Position numbers and translations under genes: made by a program
DNA from: Flammeovirga agarivorans
GTDB taxonomy: Bacteria; Bacteroidota; Bacteroidia; Cytophagales; Flammeovirgaceae
Reading direction: 5' to 3'
Length of the DNA: 64,000 nucleotides
NCBI RefSeq assembly: GCF_012641475.1
Contig: NZ_JABAIL010000009.1
Span: 1 to 64,000 of the forward strand
The notes under the pieces: model-generated
Seen by the model: the letters and a program-made list of their open reading frames with translations, nothing else
What the model was told of the DNA's origin: nothing
Database searches by the model: none
In this document: piece by piece, positions 55,530 to 64,000 of the stretch
Numbering within the stretch: position 1 is the first letter of the stretch
Layout: each line of letters starts with the position of its first letter

Positions 55530-57484
55530 TTATGCTCTAAGACTATTGTAGCAGAACTAAAGTTGTTGGCCACCTTGACATCTTGGTAGGCAGCATTATA
55601 GAGAATTAGTGAAATCACCAAAGAAACTCTTTCTTCAGTAATCGTATTTTCAAAAATTCCTGAATTTACTACTCCATTAATGATACCTTGTGCTATATTT
55701 TCAGATCCAAGATCTTGTGCTTCTACTAAAATATCAGTAATAATTTTACTCACATTTTCCTGATTGATATTGTCTTGTATAATATCTAAATCCATAATCT
55801 TATTAGCAACAAAACTTCCGATTTGTTCAGTATCAAGATTTCGTATCTTTTCTATCACAGGGAAGACTATACTAGTCAAATTCTCTTCATTAATTAGATT
55901 AGTGATTGCTGTATTTACAGATTTAGCAATTTTAAAAGATAGATACTCTGGATCTTTATCAGTAAATGCTAATGTTAATTTTGTTGTGATATACTTTTCC
56001 ACCTCAGGTGAAAGATATTGACCAATTCGGGATAACAATCCTGTTATTTTCTTAGCAGCTTCTTCTGAAGGAATTTGTTGTAATTTAATAATGATCGATT
56101 CAATTGTGTTTTGAATAAATTGAGTCGATAAGAATTCGTTTTTTACTAAACTACTGATTTGAGTGGTTGTTTTTTCTGCTCCGCCATTTAAACTAATAAT
56201 AGGTTTTGCAGCAGTAAATGCTGTTTTTAAAGTGGAAGATATAGTATCGTAATCGGGATCCAATTGGATATCATCGAAAGTATCGTTTACAATATCAACA
56301 ATACTCTTGATCGCATCAGTTGCTTCATCGGCTAACTCTCCCATTTTTAGAATAGAAGTATCTTCAATTTTTTGAACAAAAGGGTACAATACATAATAGA
56401 TATTTGCTTCATTTATCCAGTTTTCTTCAATAGTAGAAGTAAAAACCAAAGCAATTTCAGTGACTTCTTCTGGCTTCATTTCAGTAAATGATTCCCATGC
56501 TTTATTTACTATCGCACTAACATTTTCCTCAGATAAAACACTGCCTACTAACTTTATTAATGCCTTAGAGATATTCTCAGCGCTTTCTTTAGGATGATTA
56601 GTTGCTTCATCCATATAAGGTAAGATATACTCATATATTTGTTCTGTACTTAATTTTTCAGAAACAAGAGAAGCGACCTCTTCACTAATTTTTTTTGATA
56701 CTTCTTCTGCATCAAAATCTAATATATTATTGAGTTCTTCTTGAATGATGATTGCCAATTTATTTCTTAACTGTAGACTTTCTAGGTAATTAAAAAGTTC
56801 TTCAGATACATATTGAGCACTTTCTTCAGGTGTTATCGTATCAATAAATTCGACTTTTCCTGATAACCAATTTCGTATTGCGTCATTGATGATTCCTTGG
56901 ATTGTTTCGTTATGGTACAATAATCTTGTCACAAGACCGCCAATTTTATCAGGTGTTCCGTTGGCTGCATACTTGACCAATTTTTCATTAGCATCATTGA
57001 TTAGCTTTGATACATCCTCTTCATTGACAGTCAACTCAAAATGTTTCAATTCAGGAAGGTATTGATAGCGATAGTTTAGCTTGATATTATCATTTGATAT
57101 TCTAATCTTCTGATCATTTATGATGAAGTAACTACCTATATTTTCAATTTGAAAATCATTTACTTCCCTAGCGGCTACAATGTCTTTTTCTGCGGTAAAC
57201 TCATGTACAGTATTTGAGATAGCATCGAATGGCATATCATCAATATCATAATCACCTTGAGGCAACTCAAACTGGTTTTCTCCCCATAAAATTGGAGGGG
57301 GTACGGCATCACTTTTAGTTTCAATCTGAAAATTATTTAAATACCATTTGTATTTATGAAGTACCGATTCTGTCTCATTTACATGATTAATTACAGGGTC
57401 TATTGGCTGTTCACAACTTATCAAAAGAATTAGTGATAAAACGAATAACGTAGCGGAATGAAATAGGGGTGTAGTTGTATTCAT
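55526..57484 (-). CDS. helical-repeat lipoprotein, 652 aa
   Basis: A lipoprotein (LFVLSLILLISCEQP, lipid Cys near residue 25). After an N-terminal beta-rich part to about residue 165, the rest is a series of degenerate helical units of roughly 35-40 residues. Each is built on patterns like EEVSKKISEEVASLVSEKL, ENVSAIVNKAWESF and ENIAQGIINGVVN. No known family is recognised. It lies 53 bp after the C45-type gene pair on the same strand and may be co-transcribed. It may be a surface scaffold or binding protein. Confidence 0.6.
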   Translation of the reverse strand: MNTTTPLFHSATLFVLSLILLISCEQPIDPVINHVNETESVLHKYKWYLNNFQIETKSDAVPPPILWGENQFELPQGDYDIDDMPFDAISNTVHEFTAEKDIVAAREVNDFQIENIGSYFIINDQKIRISNDNIKLNYRYQYLPELKHFELTVNEEDVSKLINDANEKLVKYAANGTPDKIGGLVTRLLYHNETIQGIINDAIRNWLSGKVEFIDTITPEESAQYVSEELFNYLESLQLRNKLAIIIQEELNNILDFDAEEVSKKISEEVASLVSEKLSTEQIYEYILPYMDEATNHPKESAENISKALIKLVGSVLSEENVSAIVNKAWESFTEMKPEEVTEIALVFTSTIEENWINEANIYYVLYPFVQKIEDTSILKMGELADEATDAIKSIVDIVNDTFDDIQLDPDYDTISSTLKTAFTAAKPIISLNGGAEKTTTQISSLVKNEFLSTQFIQNTIESIIIKLQQIPSEEAAKKITGLLSRIGQYLSPEVEKYITTKLTLAFTDKDPEYLSFKIAKSVNTAITNLINEENLTSIVFPVIEKIRNLDTEQIGSFVANKIMDLDIIQDNINQENVSKIITDILVEAQDLGSENIAQGIINGVVNSGIFENTITEERVSLVISLILYNAAYQDVKVANNFSSATIVLEHK

Positions 57485-57537
57485 TTGAGATTTATATTCA
57501 GATATTGAGATTACTTATTAATAGGTATTGATAAAGG

Positions 57538-58698
57538 TTAGGCAAAGAGTTCTTTAAGATCTAACTCCGTCCAATCAGCATAATATCCAGGTACTGGAAT
57601 TTTTAACCAGACTTTTTGTCCATCAATATCAAATACTGTTTGATAGTTGGTGATATCAGTGTCTTGGAGCATGGGCTTAGTAGAACCTCCGTTTTCCTTA
57701 AAAGAATTGTCTTTATTGAATAATTTTAGATCCATTAGGTCTTTTATGATAGAGGCATCAACGTGTCCTTTCTGTTCTTGGAGACGTTCTTTCATATTTG
57801 AAAATCTCTTTAAAGAATTACTTTCAGTTTCTCTTTTTCTTAATCCCCAATCATCATTAATAAAGGTATTGGCAACAACAAGTGAGTCTTTTTTTGCATT
57901 ACGAATGCGATTTCCTGCTAAAGAAGAACACTCAGTAGAAATAGCATTAGCTTTATCAGCCAATGTAAATATGATCGATATACTAGTTTGTAAACCGTTG
58001 AACCTTGACGATAAAGCGGGTAGCGAATTTGTTTCACTAAGTAAGTCAATCACAGTATTTAATATTGAAGGCCTTTCCAAAGTAACAATGGAGCCTCCCA
58101 TACTCGTACCATCATGAATATCTAGATAAACTCCATGGTCATTGACAGCAGTAAAGGTGCAATACATACCAGGCCATCCAGTTGTTCCAATTTTAAATGA
58201 TCCATCAGTAGGTTTTCTTACTGTAAATACTGTTGGGAATTGATTAAATTCTGGACTCCAATCAAGGTTACGACCGATATACATATTCCCATCTTTGGAG
58301 TGTTTACCAAAAGAAGCTATCGAGGTACATCCAGCAAAAGATTTTAATTGAGCGGTGTAGATTCCAAATTCCATAATTTGGTCTAGAATGACCACCTTAC
58401 TTAAAGTCCAGCCACTACCTAATACCACTCCATCATAAAATTGCCTTGTTCTTAACGAACCTCCATAATAGGCTCTATTGACCCATAACTTGATACTTAA
58501 ATCATTAAGCACATCAGTGTTAATTAGAGGTTGAACCAAAGTGTCGTATGTTTTCTGCATTTCCTTGACCATTAAAGCTCCATACTGCTCACCCATTTCG
58601 ATGTTAGAGCCAGTGATGACGGGAATTAAAAAACCATTTGCTTCATATAATTTACCTAAACTATATTCTTGAATTAAGTGTAGACCTTTGATTTCCAT
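57538..58698 (-). CDS. C45-type Ntn-hydrolase (acyl transferase/amidase-like), copy 1
   Basis: A 386-aa protein of the Ntn-hydrolase superfamily, like peptidase family C45 and acyl-CoA:6-APA acyltransferases. Cys124 in SFAGCTSIASFG follows a Gly, matching the autocatalytic cleavage site that exposes the N-terminal Cys nucleophile. MYIGRNLDW and VYLDIHDGTSMGG are family motifs. No signal peptide is visible, so it is probably cytoplasmic. It is a close paralogue of the next upstream gene with equal length. The substrate is unknown. Confidence 0.82.
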   Translation of the reverse strand: MEIKGLHLIQEYSLGKLYEANGFLIPVITGSNIEMGEQYGALMVKEMQKTYDTLVQPLINTDVLNDLSIKLWVNRAYYGGSLRTRQFYDGVVLGSGWTLSKVVILDQIMEFGIYTAQLKSFAGCTSIASFGKHSKDGNMYIGRNLDWSPEFNQFPTVFTVRKPTDGSFKIGTTGWPGMYCTFTAVNDHGVYLDIHDGTSMGGSIVTLERPSILNTVIDLLSETNSLPALSSRFNGLQTSISIIFTLADKANAISTECSSLAGNRIRNAKKDSLVVANTFINDDWGLRKRETESNSLKRFSNMKERLQEQKGHVDASIIKDLMDLKLFNKDNSFKENGGSTKPMLQDTDITNYQTVFDIDGQKVWLKIPVPGYYADWTELDLKELFA

Positions 58699-58824
58699 TA
58701 TATTATTATCTTCTGATTTAATGATTTTATCAACTGATGACCTTACAAAGGTCTATGTAATAGAGGCAAAACTGTTGTATGAAAGAGTTAAGGATTTATA
58801 CAATCTCGTCAAAAGTGATGCACA

Positions 58825-59985
58825 TTATGCAAAGAGTTCTTTCAAAGAAATAGGAGTCCATTTTGTATAGAATTCTGGTACAGGCATTTTCACCCATAGT
58901 AAAAGGTTACTGATGTCGCATACTATTTGATAATTAGTGATATCACTATCAATAAGTTGAGGTTTTGTACAATCTCTATTTTTCATAAGAGCATGGTCTT
59001 CATTGAAAAGCTTTAAATCCATTAATTCCTTCATAAGGCCAACGTCTATTTTGCCTCTATTTTCTTTCAGATGATATGCTATGTTTGTAAATCGCTGTAG
59101 GGAATGACTTACCGTTTCTCTTCGCCCAATTCCCCAATCATCATTAGTAAATGTATTGGCAACTACAAGGGAATCATCTGCAGTGTGTTTTACGCTATTT
59201 CCTGCTAATGAAGAACATTCAATTGATAAAGCAGTATTAATATCAGCAACTGTTAGAATAATGGAAATACTAGATAACAGCCCATTAAATTTAGTTTTCA
59301 CTTCATCAGAAGAATTTACCTCACTAAGTATATCTACGACAGTATTTAAAATAGGAGGTCTTTCTGTAGCTACAATAGCACCACCCATACTGGACCCATC
59401 ATGAATATCCATATAAACTCCTTTATCATTTAAGGCAGTGAGACTATTATATATACCAGACCAACCTATCGAACCCAATTTATAAGAACCATCGATTGGT
59501 TTTCTGATGGTCAAAACTAATGGTAATGTATTCAAAATAGGGTTCCAATTAAGATTACGGCCAACGTACATTTTTCCATCAATAGATTCTTTACCAAAAG
59601 AGACAATAGAAGTACAACCTGCAAATGATTCTAGTTTTGATTTGTAAAGTCTATATTCATAGATCTGATCAAGAAGAATTACTTTTCGTAAGGGCCAACT
59701 TGAACCTAATGCTATACCTTCATAAAATTGTTTTGTTCTTAACGAACCAGTTGTATATGCTCTATCTATCCATTGATCAATAGTGGTATTATCTATTGTT
59801 TTAGCTTCTATTTCTGGTTGAACCAACAAGTTGTAGGTATTTTGCATCTCTTCTGTCATTAATGCACCATATTGTTCTCCCATTTCTATAGTTGAACCAG
59901 AAAGTACTGGAATGAAGACACCATTGGTCTCAAATAATTTACCAGCATTGTATTCTTTTACGAAGTTTAATTCAGGATTTTCCAT
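58825..59985 (-). CDS. C45-type Ntn-hydrolase (acyl transferase/amidase-like), copy 2
   Basis: A 386-aa paralogue of the gene at 57538, with the same length and Cys124 in SFAGCTSIVSFG. It also shares MYVGRNLNW, VYMDIHDGSSMGG, the end SLKELFA, and MGEQYGALM near residue 35. It is upstream in the same direction, with 126 bp between the copies. This is a tandem duplication that has since diverged. No signal peptide is seen. The reaction is probably amide hydrolysis or acyl transfer, but the substrate cannot be told. Confidence 0.82.
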   Translation of the reverse strand: MENPELNFVKEYNAGKLFETNGVFIPVLSGSTIEMGEQYGALMTEEMQNTYNLLVQPEIEAKTIDNTTIDQWIDRAYTTGSLRTKQFYEGIALGSSWPLRKVILLDQIYEYRLYKSKLESFAGCTSIVSFGKESIDGKMYVGRNLNWNPILNTLPLVLTIRKPIDGSYKLGSIGWSGIYNSLTALNDKGVYMDIHDGSSMGGAIVATERPPILNTVVDILSEVNSSDEVKTKFNGLLSSISIILTVADINTALSIECSSLAGNSVKHTADDSLVVANTFTNDDWGIGRRETVSHSLQRFTNIAYHLKENRGKIDVGLMKELMDLKLFNEDHALMKNRDCTKPQLIDSDITNYQIVCDISNLLLWVKMPVPEFYTKWTPISLKELFA

Positions 59986-60074
59986 AATATCTCATTTATG
60001 AAGTAGATTGAATTTAAGATGACAAATCAATTTTGAAGGACTTGAATCATTTGAAGGTTTACATCGGATTATCT

Positions 60075-60878
60075 TTATTTCGCGAAAATAAATGTAGCTG
60101 ATGCCCTAAAACCGTAATTAGCTTTTGCACTTTCAGGAGCAACAAGATTGAATCTTGGACCTACTGATAATTGTACTTTTTGTCCACCTAAGCTTGTTAC
60201 ACCGCTAATACTTGGTGTAAACCATAATACTGTGGCATTGTTATTCCAATCATGTGTCATTTCGAAGACTGAAGAAACGCCTGCACCACTTTTCCAGTTA
60301 TAAGTTAAAAAGGGTTGAAAGAAAAATTGATTAACATCGTTTCTTTGATCATTACCTGCCACACTCCAAATCTGATTTACTAAGAAACCATAGGTAAGTG
60401 CATTTTGCTGTTTTAATGCAACGAATGTCGGACCAACACCAAACTTCTGTGTTCCTAATAATTCATGCGAGGCAGAAGGGATTAATAAGGCTGGACCAAT
60501 ACCCCAGGTAAGGCCATTTTTTGTTTTTGATGGACTAAAGAAACCACTTAATACCATATCACCTGTACCTGTTTCTAGGCCGTTCATTCCAGAAATGTTT
60601 TCTTGATGGATAACGGGTAGAACCATACGAGTTATTAAATTAATATCTTCAGAGATTTTAAAAGGTAAGACCGGTTGGATATTTAAGGTGTTTCTTGTTC
60701 CGTTGAATTCACCAATGCCGAAATCCATATTATTTTGGAAAGGCATACTAATTAAATTAGCAATAGGATTGGCTAATTGTTTGGCTAGATCATCATGTTT
60801 ATGCTCATCTTGGGCAATAACAAGCTGGTTACAAAATGTCCAAAGTAGCATAATGTATAACGTCTGTTTAAATTTCAT
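60075..60878 (-). CDS. outer-membrane beta-barrel-like protein (transporter family)
   Basis: A 267-aa protein with a signal peptide (LYIMLLWTFCNQLVIAQ), then a His/Asp-rich start (DEHKHDD) and many beta-strands. The segments LANPIANLISMPFQNN, TGTGDMV and WGIGPALLIPSAS mark the family often annotated simply as transporter or neuromedin-U-like. Its promoter region shares a 20-bp operator with the UPF0126 gene. The function is unknown. Confidence 0.75.
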   Translation of the reverse strand: MKFKQTLYIMLLWTFCNQLVIAQDEHKHDDLAKQLANPIANLISMPFQNNMDFGIGEFNGTRNTLNIQPVLPFKISEDINLITRMVLPVIHQENISGMNGLETGTGDMVLSGFFSPSKTKNGLTWGIGPALLIPSASHELLGTQKFGVGPTFVALKQQNALTYGFLVNQIWSVAGNDQRNDVNQFFFQPFLTYNWKSGAGVSSVFEMTHDWNNNATVLWFTPSISGVTSLGGQKVQLSVGPRFNLVAPESAKANYGFRASATFIFAK

Positions 60879-60928
60879 TTTCTTAAACTGTTTTGATTGA
60901 TTTATATATTATTGATTTGATAACGCAA

Positions 60929-60992
60929 CAAATATCTTGGGTTTCTGTCCCAATCATTTATATATTCTACTTATGTTGTTACATAAAATCGT
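60929..60992 (-). promoter_or_regulatory. promoter with shared 20-bp operator (copy 1)
   Basis: On minus, ACGATTTTATGTAACAACAT (60992-60973) begins 56 bp before a -7-like GATATTTG (60936-60929). The same pair occurs at the same distance before the UPF0126 gene. The gene starts about 50 bp downstream at 60878. Confidence 0.6.
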
Positions 60993-61013
60993 TAAAGTAA
61001 AGGGGGAAGAGAC

Positions 61014-61646
61014 TTATCCGTTTGTAAGCATCCATTTTGGTACACTAAGTCTCTTTTTAATAGCAATTGATCTGATTAAAAAGGTGATAATTATGGAAGA
61101 GATACCAATAATTACGTTGTATTGAGGAAAGAAGCTCACTAAGCATACGTATAGAATTGCACCAATTGTTACTGGTACTGCATACAGTTCTTTTTTCATT
61201 AATAAAGTAGTATTTCCGGCAATAATATCTCTTGTAATTCCACCGCCAATAGCGGTTAAAACTCCTAATAGGATAGGACCTATTGGCCAAGCGAAATCGT
61301 ATTGTATCGCCTTTTCTGCACCTTGTATAACAAATAATGAAATACCTGCCCCATCCAAATAGAGCATTAACTTGTAGATGTATTTCTTCGACATGATACT
61401 GTTACCATAAAATGCAATGAGGCTTGAGAAAATTGCCACCCATAAATAGCTGAGTTCGCTTCCCCAAAATACAGGAACACCAAGTATAATATCTCTCATA
61501 GTACCACCACCAATCGCGGTGATTATACCTAAAACAATAGCTCCAAAAATATCTATTTTCTTGGGTAAGACAGAAAGTACAGCTGTTACTGAAAAAGCCA
61601 CAGTACCTAACATCGCAATGATAAAAGAGAAATCTATTGTCGGCAT
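61014..61646 (-). CDS. UPF0126 / TRIC-type membrane channel protein
   Basis: A 210-aa inner-membrane protein with six to seven helices and an internal repeat. It carries AIGGGTMRDIILG in the first half and AIGGGITRDIIAG in the second, the signature of the UPF0126 (YicG) family now linked to trimeric cation channels. It is probably a monovalent cation channel; selectivity is not shown. It shares its upstream operator with the outer-membrane gene at 60075. Confidence 0.9.
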   Translation of the reverse strand: MPTIDFSFIIAMLGTVAFSVTAVLSVLPKKIDIFGAIVLGIITAIGGGTMRDIILGVPVFWGSELSYLWVAIFSSLIAFYGNSIMSKKYIYKLMLYLDGAGISLFVIQGAEKAIQYDFAWPIGPILLGVLTAIGGGITRDIIAGNTTLLMKKELYAVPVTIGAILYVCLVSFFPQYNVIIGISSIIITFLIRSIAIKKRLSVPKWMLTNG

Positions 61647-61679
61647 AATAAAGATTTTTTATGTGATTTGATTATACTA

Positions 61680-61743
61680 CAAATATCAAGGATAGCGATA
61701 AAATAGACTTGTAAGTATTGATCATGTGGTTACATAAAATCGT
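61680..61743 (-). promoter_or_regulatory. promoter with shared 20-bp operator (copy 2)
   Basis: On minus, ACGATTTTATGTAACCACAT (61743-61724) differs from copy 1 at one position. It begins 56 bp before a GATATTTG (61687-61680), the same spacing as in copy 1. The gene starts about 34 bp further at 61646. Confidence 0.6.
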
Positions 61744-61746
61744 CAT

Positions 61747-61787
61747 AAAAAAAGGTAGCCTCTTATTATAGAAGCTACCTTTTTGTG
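61747..61787 (-). terminator. terminator of the D15-like gene
   Basis: AAAAAGGTAGC pairs with GCTACCTTTTT around the loop at 61761-61772, with A and T runs on both sides. It follows the gene at 61809. Confidence 0.88.
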
Positions 61788-61808
61788 CATTTCTTTTAAT
61801 CTTCAAGA

Positions 61809-63086
61809 TTAGAAGGTTTCATTAAGACTTAAAAACAGCCCTTTTGCATCGTAATCTCCCCATGCATAGTCCAATGTTAAGTTGGTTCTTGATTTCTTAT
61901 TTAACATCACTCTTAGACCTACACCATAACCGAAGTTATAGTTTTGGAAAAGATCAATATCAGCATGCTCACTACTAGCTGTTGTCGCATTTGCAAAAGC
62001 CACTGCCCCTAAGAAATTAGGGTTCTTTCTTGTTCCTAATAGATGAGCTCTATATTCAAGTTCTGTATAAACAATGTTTTCTCCTCTAAAACGACCTTGT
62101 GTATAAGCTCTTCCTGATCTACCAAATTGATCCCAACCCAATGCAGGTAAATTCATATAAGGTGTGATACCAGAAGTAACAAAATTGCCATATCCCCAAA
62201 ATGCTAGCATATGATTGGGCTGTAAACCTGTCTTCTTTTGTCCTAGTGCAAAATAATCTCTGTATTCTAACCATAAGGTTGAGGAGTTTTTCGAACTGCC
62301 CATCCATTCTGGGTTCATTCTATAGGTTAAAAGTGCATATCTACCAGTATATGGATTAGCTGCATTGTCTCTACTATCATACATAAAGTTTAATGATAGT
62401 CCAGATAGAATATATTCTTCATCATTAAACCCATAATAATCGGAATATGCTTTATGACTTGAGTATCCATGCTCATTGTAATACTCGTCATTAATATCAA
62501 AATGATAATCCATGTGATAGCCTACACCTGCATAAAAATTGGTTTTTATTTTGAATAATGCAGTTTCATGAAAACGGAAATATTTAAATTCCATTAGCTG
62601 AGGATCATAACCTGGAGCAAATCCTTCTCCATAGCTTCCCGCTAAGGATTTTTGATCGGCAGGGCCTGTACCTAAACCAAAAGTGGGTTGAGAGGTATCG
62701 AACATTCTCCAATCACCAAGTAAAACGATTTTATCATCAGGCAAATAAACATTGCTTTTAAAGGTAAACATCAACTGATTTTTGGTGGAATAAGTTAATG
62801 TACCCAATGACGTTGACATTCTCGTTGTAGATGGATCACCCATAAACATATTGAATGAACCTGCAAAACCATACAAAACACCAAAAGTTGGGTTTGATGC
62901 AACAATAGGCAGTGGGGCAGAATATAGCTTACCTTTTACAGGTGGAGCATCTTTGTCTTTTTTCTTTTGTTCTTTTTTTGTTAGGCTTACTTTTACTGTG
63001 TCTGATTCAAGTGTTAAAGCACAAACATTTATGCTGACACCAGATAGTAATGATAAAATTAGGAAGTTGATTAATTTTAGTTTCAT
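61809..63086 (-). CDS. BamA/D15-like outer-membrane surface antigen
   Basis: A 425-aa beta-barrel protein with a signal peptide (ILSLLSGVSINVCA) and a short Lys-rich linker, then barrel strands without POTRA repeats. The strands PIVASNPTFGVLYGFAGSF, LSLNFMYDSRDNAANPYTGRYALLTYRM and YTQGRFRGENIVYTELEYR match the D15/BamA-type surface antigen domain. The length fits the barrel alone. It may be a channel or lipid-handling porin rather than the assembly machine BamA. A (GATAAT)3 box sits just upstream. Confidence 0.82.
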   Translation of the reverse strand: MKLKLINFLILSLLSGVSINVCALTLESDTVKVSLTKKEQKKKDKDAPPVKGKLYSAPLPIVASNPTFGVLYGFAGSFNMFMGDPSTTRMSTSLGTLTYSTKNQLMFTFKSNVYLPDDKIVLLGDWRMFDTSQPTFGLGTGPADQKSLAGSYGEGFAPGYDPQLMEFKYFRFHETALFKIKTNFYAGVGYHMDYHFDINDEYYNEHGYSSHKAYSDYYGFNDEEYILSGLSLNFMYDSRDNAANPYTGRYALLTYRMNPEWMGSSKNSSTLWLEYRDYFALGQKKTGLQPNHMLAFWGYGNFVTSGITPYMNLPALGWDQFGRSGRAYTQGRFRGENIVYTELEYRAHLLGTRKNPNFLGAVAFANATTASSEHADIDLFQNYNFGYGVGLRVMLNKKSRTNLTLDYAWGDYDAKGLFLSLNETF

Positions 63087-63094
63087 TTTAATTT

Positions 63095-63112
63095 GATAAT
63101 GATAATGATAAT
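63095..63112 (-). promoter_or_regulatory. (GATAAT)3 repeat, candidate Fur box
   Basis: Three tandem GATAAT hexamers occupy 63095-63112, ending 9 bp before the start codon of the D15-like gene. The Fur consensus is usually read as three GATAAT-type hexamers, here all in the same direction. A plain simple repeat is the alternative. Confidence 0.4.
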
Positions 63113-63272
63113 GTTTAGACTACATTTCAAAATAAAAACTATGTTTAATATAAAACTAAAATAAACTCTTATTAAGTTTGAATTGAAACAATAATTAAAT
63201 TTAATTCCATTTTTTTGTCATATTTAAAGAAATGAACTTCATTGTAGCATGAATATTTAATGGTCATAACCA

Positions 63273-64000
63273 TTAGAAAGTTACTCCTTTCATAAAGTTT
63301 TTTCCTTTGAATCCGAATCTATAATTTAAGCCAAATACGATTTGATTTCTACTACCAAGGAAGGAGTATAATGCAGTAAACTGATACCTTTTGTTATGTT
63401 GATAATTAATACCTAAAGACATACTCCATGGATAATAAAGAGCTTTATCAAATGTATAATACAAATTATGTGGGTCAGTACTATTTAAGAAGTTACTAGC
63501 ACCAGTATAGATTCCTTCAAAAATTTGTTTTTCTGTTCCTGATAATTGGTTGTACCAGCCATCTAATTGTTGACTAGCTCTTTGTTTGCCTTCTGGGGTA
63601 ATTCCAATTAATTTTTCAATATCTACCGAACCTCCACTAGATTTATTCAGTCCCATATATTGTACACCAACCATAGCTACAATGTTTCTTTCTGGATTTT
63701 TACGGAACCTAAACATATGTCCAATTCTTGCATTGATAACATTGGTCTTTGAGGCTTTATCAGTACTACCTGTATAAGTATATACCTGAGTGAAATCTGC
63801 CGAAACCACAAGAGGACCAACACCTCCCGCTACCACTGTACCCCAGCCGACCGAAGGTCCTTCACTTCTTGCAGTAAAATCCATATTAAATGGTAATCCC
63901 AAAGAAACTTGTGTATCTGACTTGATATAACCACCAATTGCATAAAGGTTTAAGAATGGTAATAACCAGAAATCGTATCTTGCGGAGACGGCATTTACGT
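63273..64000 (-). CDS. outer-membrane beta-barrel protein, 5' end beyond the window
   Basis: The frame stays open to the right edge: VNAVSARYDFWLLPFLNLYAI is read upstream of the TTG at 63902, so that TTG codes for an internal Leu and is not the start. About 242 codons are visible. Alternating strands such as PLVVSADFTQVYTYTG and IVFGLNYRFGFKGKNF suggest a porin-like or DUF-type barrel. The N-terminus and signal peptide are missing. Confidence 0.7.
   Translation of the reverse strand, partial: VNAVSARYDFWLLPFLNLYAIGGYIKSDTQVSLGLPFNMDFTARSEGPSVGWGTVVAGGVGPLVVSADFTQVYTYTGSTDKASKTNVINARIGHMFRFRKNPERNIVAMVGVQYMGLNKSSGGSVDIEKLIGITPEGKQRASQQLDGWYNQLSGTEKQIFEGIYTGASNFLNSTDPHNLYYTFDKALYYPWSMSLGINYQHNKRYQFTALYSFLGSRNQIVFGLNYRFGFKGKNFMKGVTF

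Noticed and set aside
57647-58117. 156-codon plus-strand ORF opposite the C45 gene
   Set aside because: It lies fully antisense to a well-supported coding sequence and shows no domain or signal of its own.
60937-61125. 62-codon plus-strand ORF between the outer-membrane and UPF0126 genes
   Set aside because: It overlaps the end of the UPF0126 gene and the shared operator, and has no recognisable features.
1-64000. CRISPR arrays, insertion sequences, tRNA genes and phage genes
   Set aside because: None were seen. There are no regularly spaced repeats, transposase or integrase motifs, or cloverleaf sequences in the window.

Overview
The window is AT-rich DNA from a member of the Bacteroidota, most likely a marine polysaccharide degrader; a Flammeovirga-like genus is my guess from protein style, not proven. 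The evidence is a SusC/SusD pair, two proteins with type IX secretion (T9SS) C-terminal sorting domains, repeated use of the Bacteroidota -7 promoter element TAnnTTTG, A-rich start contexts without Shine-Dalgarno sites, and many sulfatases.

Left edge (1-267): the end of an rRNA operon, with a 5S rRNA gene and its terminator.

Polysaccharide utilisation locus (about 350-41090): all genes are on the plus strand. They are seven S1-type sulfatases (456, 2075, 3905, 7164, 9006, 11174, 34183), a GH10-like enzyme (5652), a three-domain fasciclin lipoprotein (13131), SusC (14742), SusD (17875), a 1763-residue T9SS surface protein with duplicated LamG/discoidin-like modules (19447), an AraC-family regulator (24986), a sodium:solute symporter (26038), two paralogous clan-A/GH5-like enzymes (27927, 35638), a GH42-like enzyme (29719), a GH71/GH99-like protein (32101) and a 1114-residue T9SS protein of unknown catalytic type (37694). 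I see no classical agarase, carrageenase or alginate/ulvan lyase, so the substrate is open. It must be sulfated. The implied flow is surface capture and cleavage, SusCD import, periplasmic desulfation and trimming, then sodium-coupled uptake.

The main discovery is a shared cis-element. Eight PUL promoters carry a TGGCA-type half-site starting 37-38 bp before the -7 element. In four of them a second half-site lies 21-22 bp further upstream. This is AraC-activator geometry, and the only DNA-binding regulator inside the PUL is AraC-type.

Right part (41.1-64 kb): ordinary chromosomal genes. They include a 50-residue acidic small protein, a DUF2490 protein, a large zinc metalloprotease, a STAS-like protein, a DinB/DUF1569-like protein, a glycine-zipper protein, a lipoprotein, a GH25 lysozyme, two thioredoxin-fold lipoproteins, several small membrane or secreted peptides, a sigma-54 two-component system, DoxX plus OhrR, a helical-repeat lipoprotein, tandem C45-type Ntn-hydrolases, an outer-membrane protein, a UPF0126/TRIC-type membrane protein, a BamA/D15-like surface antigen, and an outer-membrane protein cut by the right edge. 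A second shared operator lies before the UPF0126 and outer-membrane genes at identical spacing, and a (GATAAT)3 Fur-like box precedes the D15-like gene.
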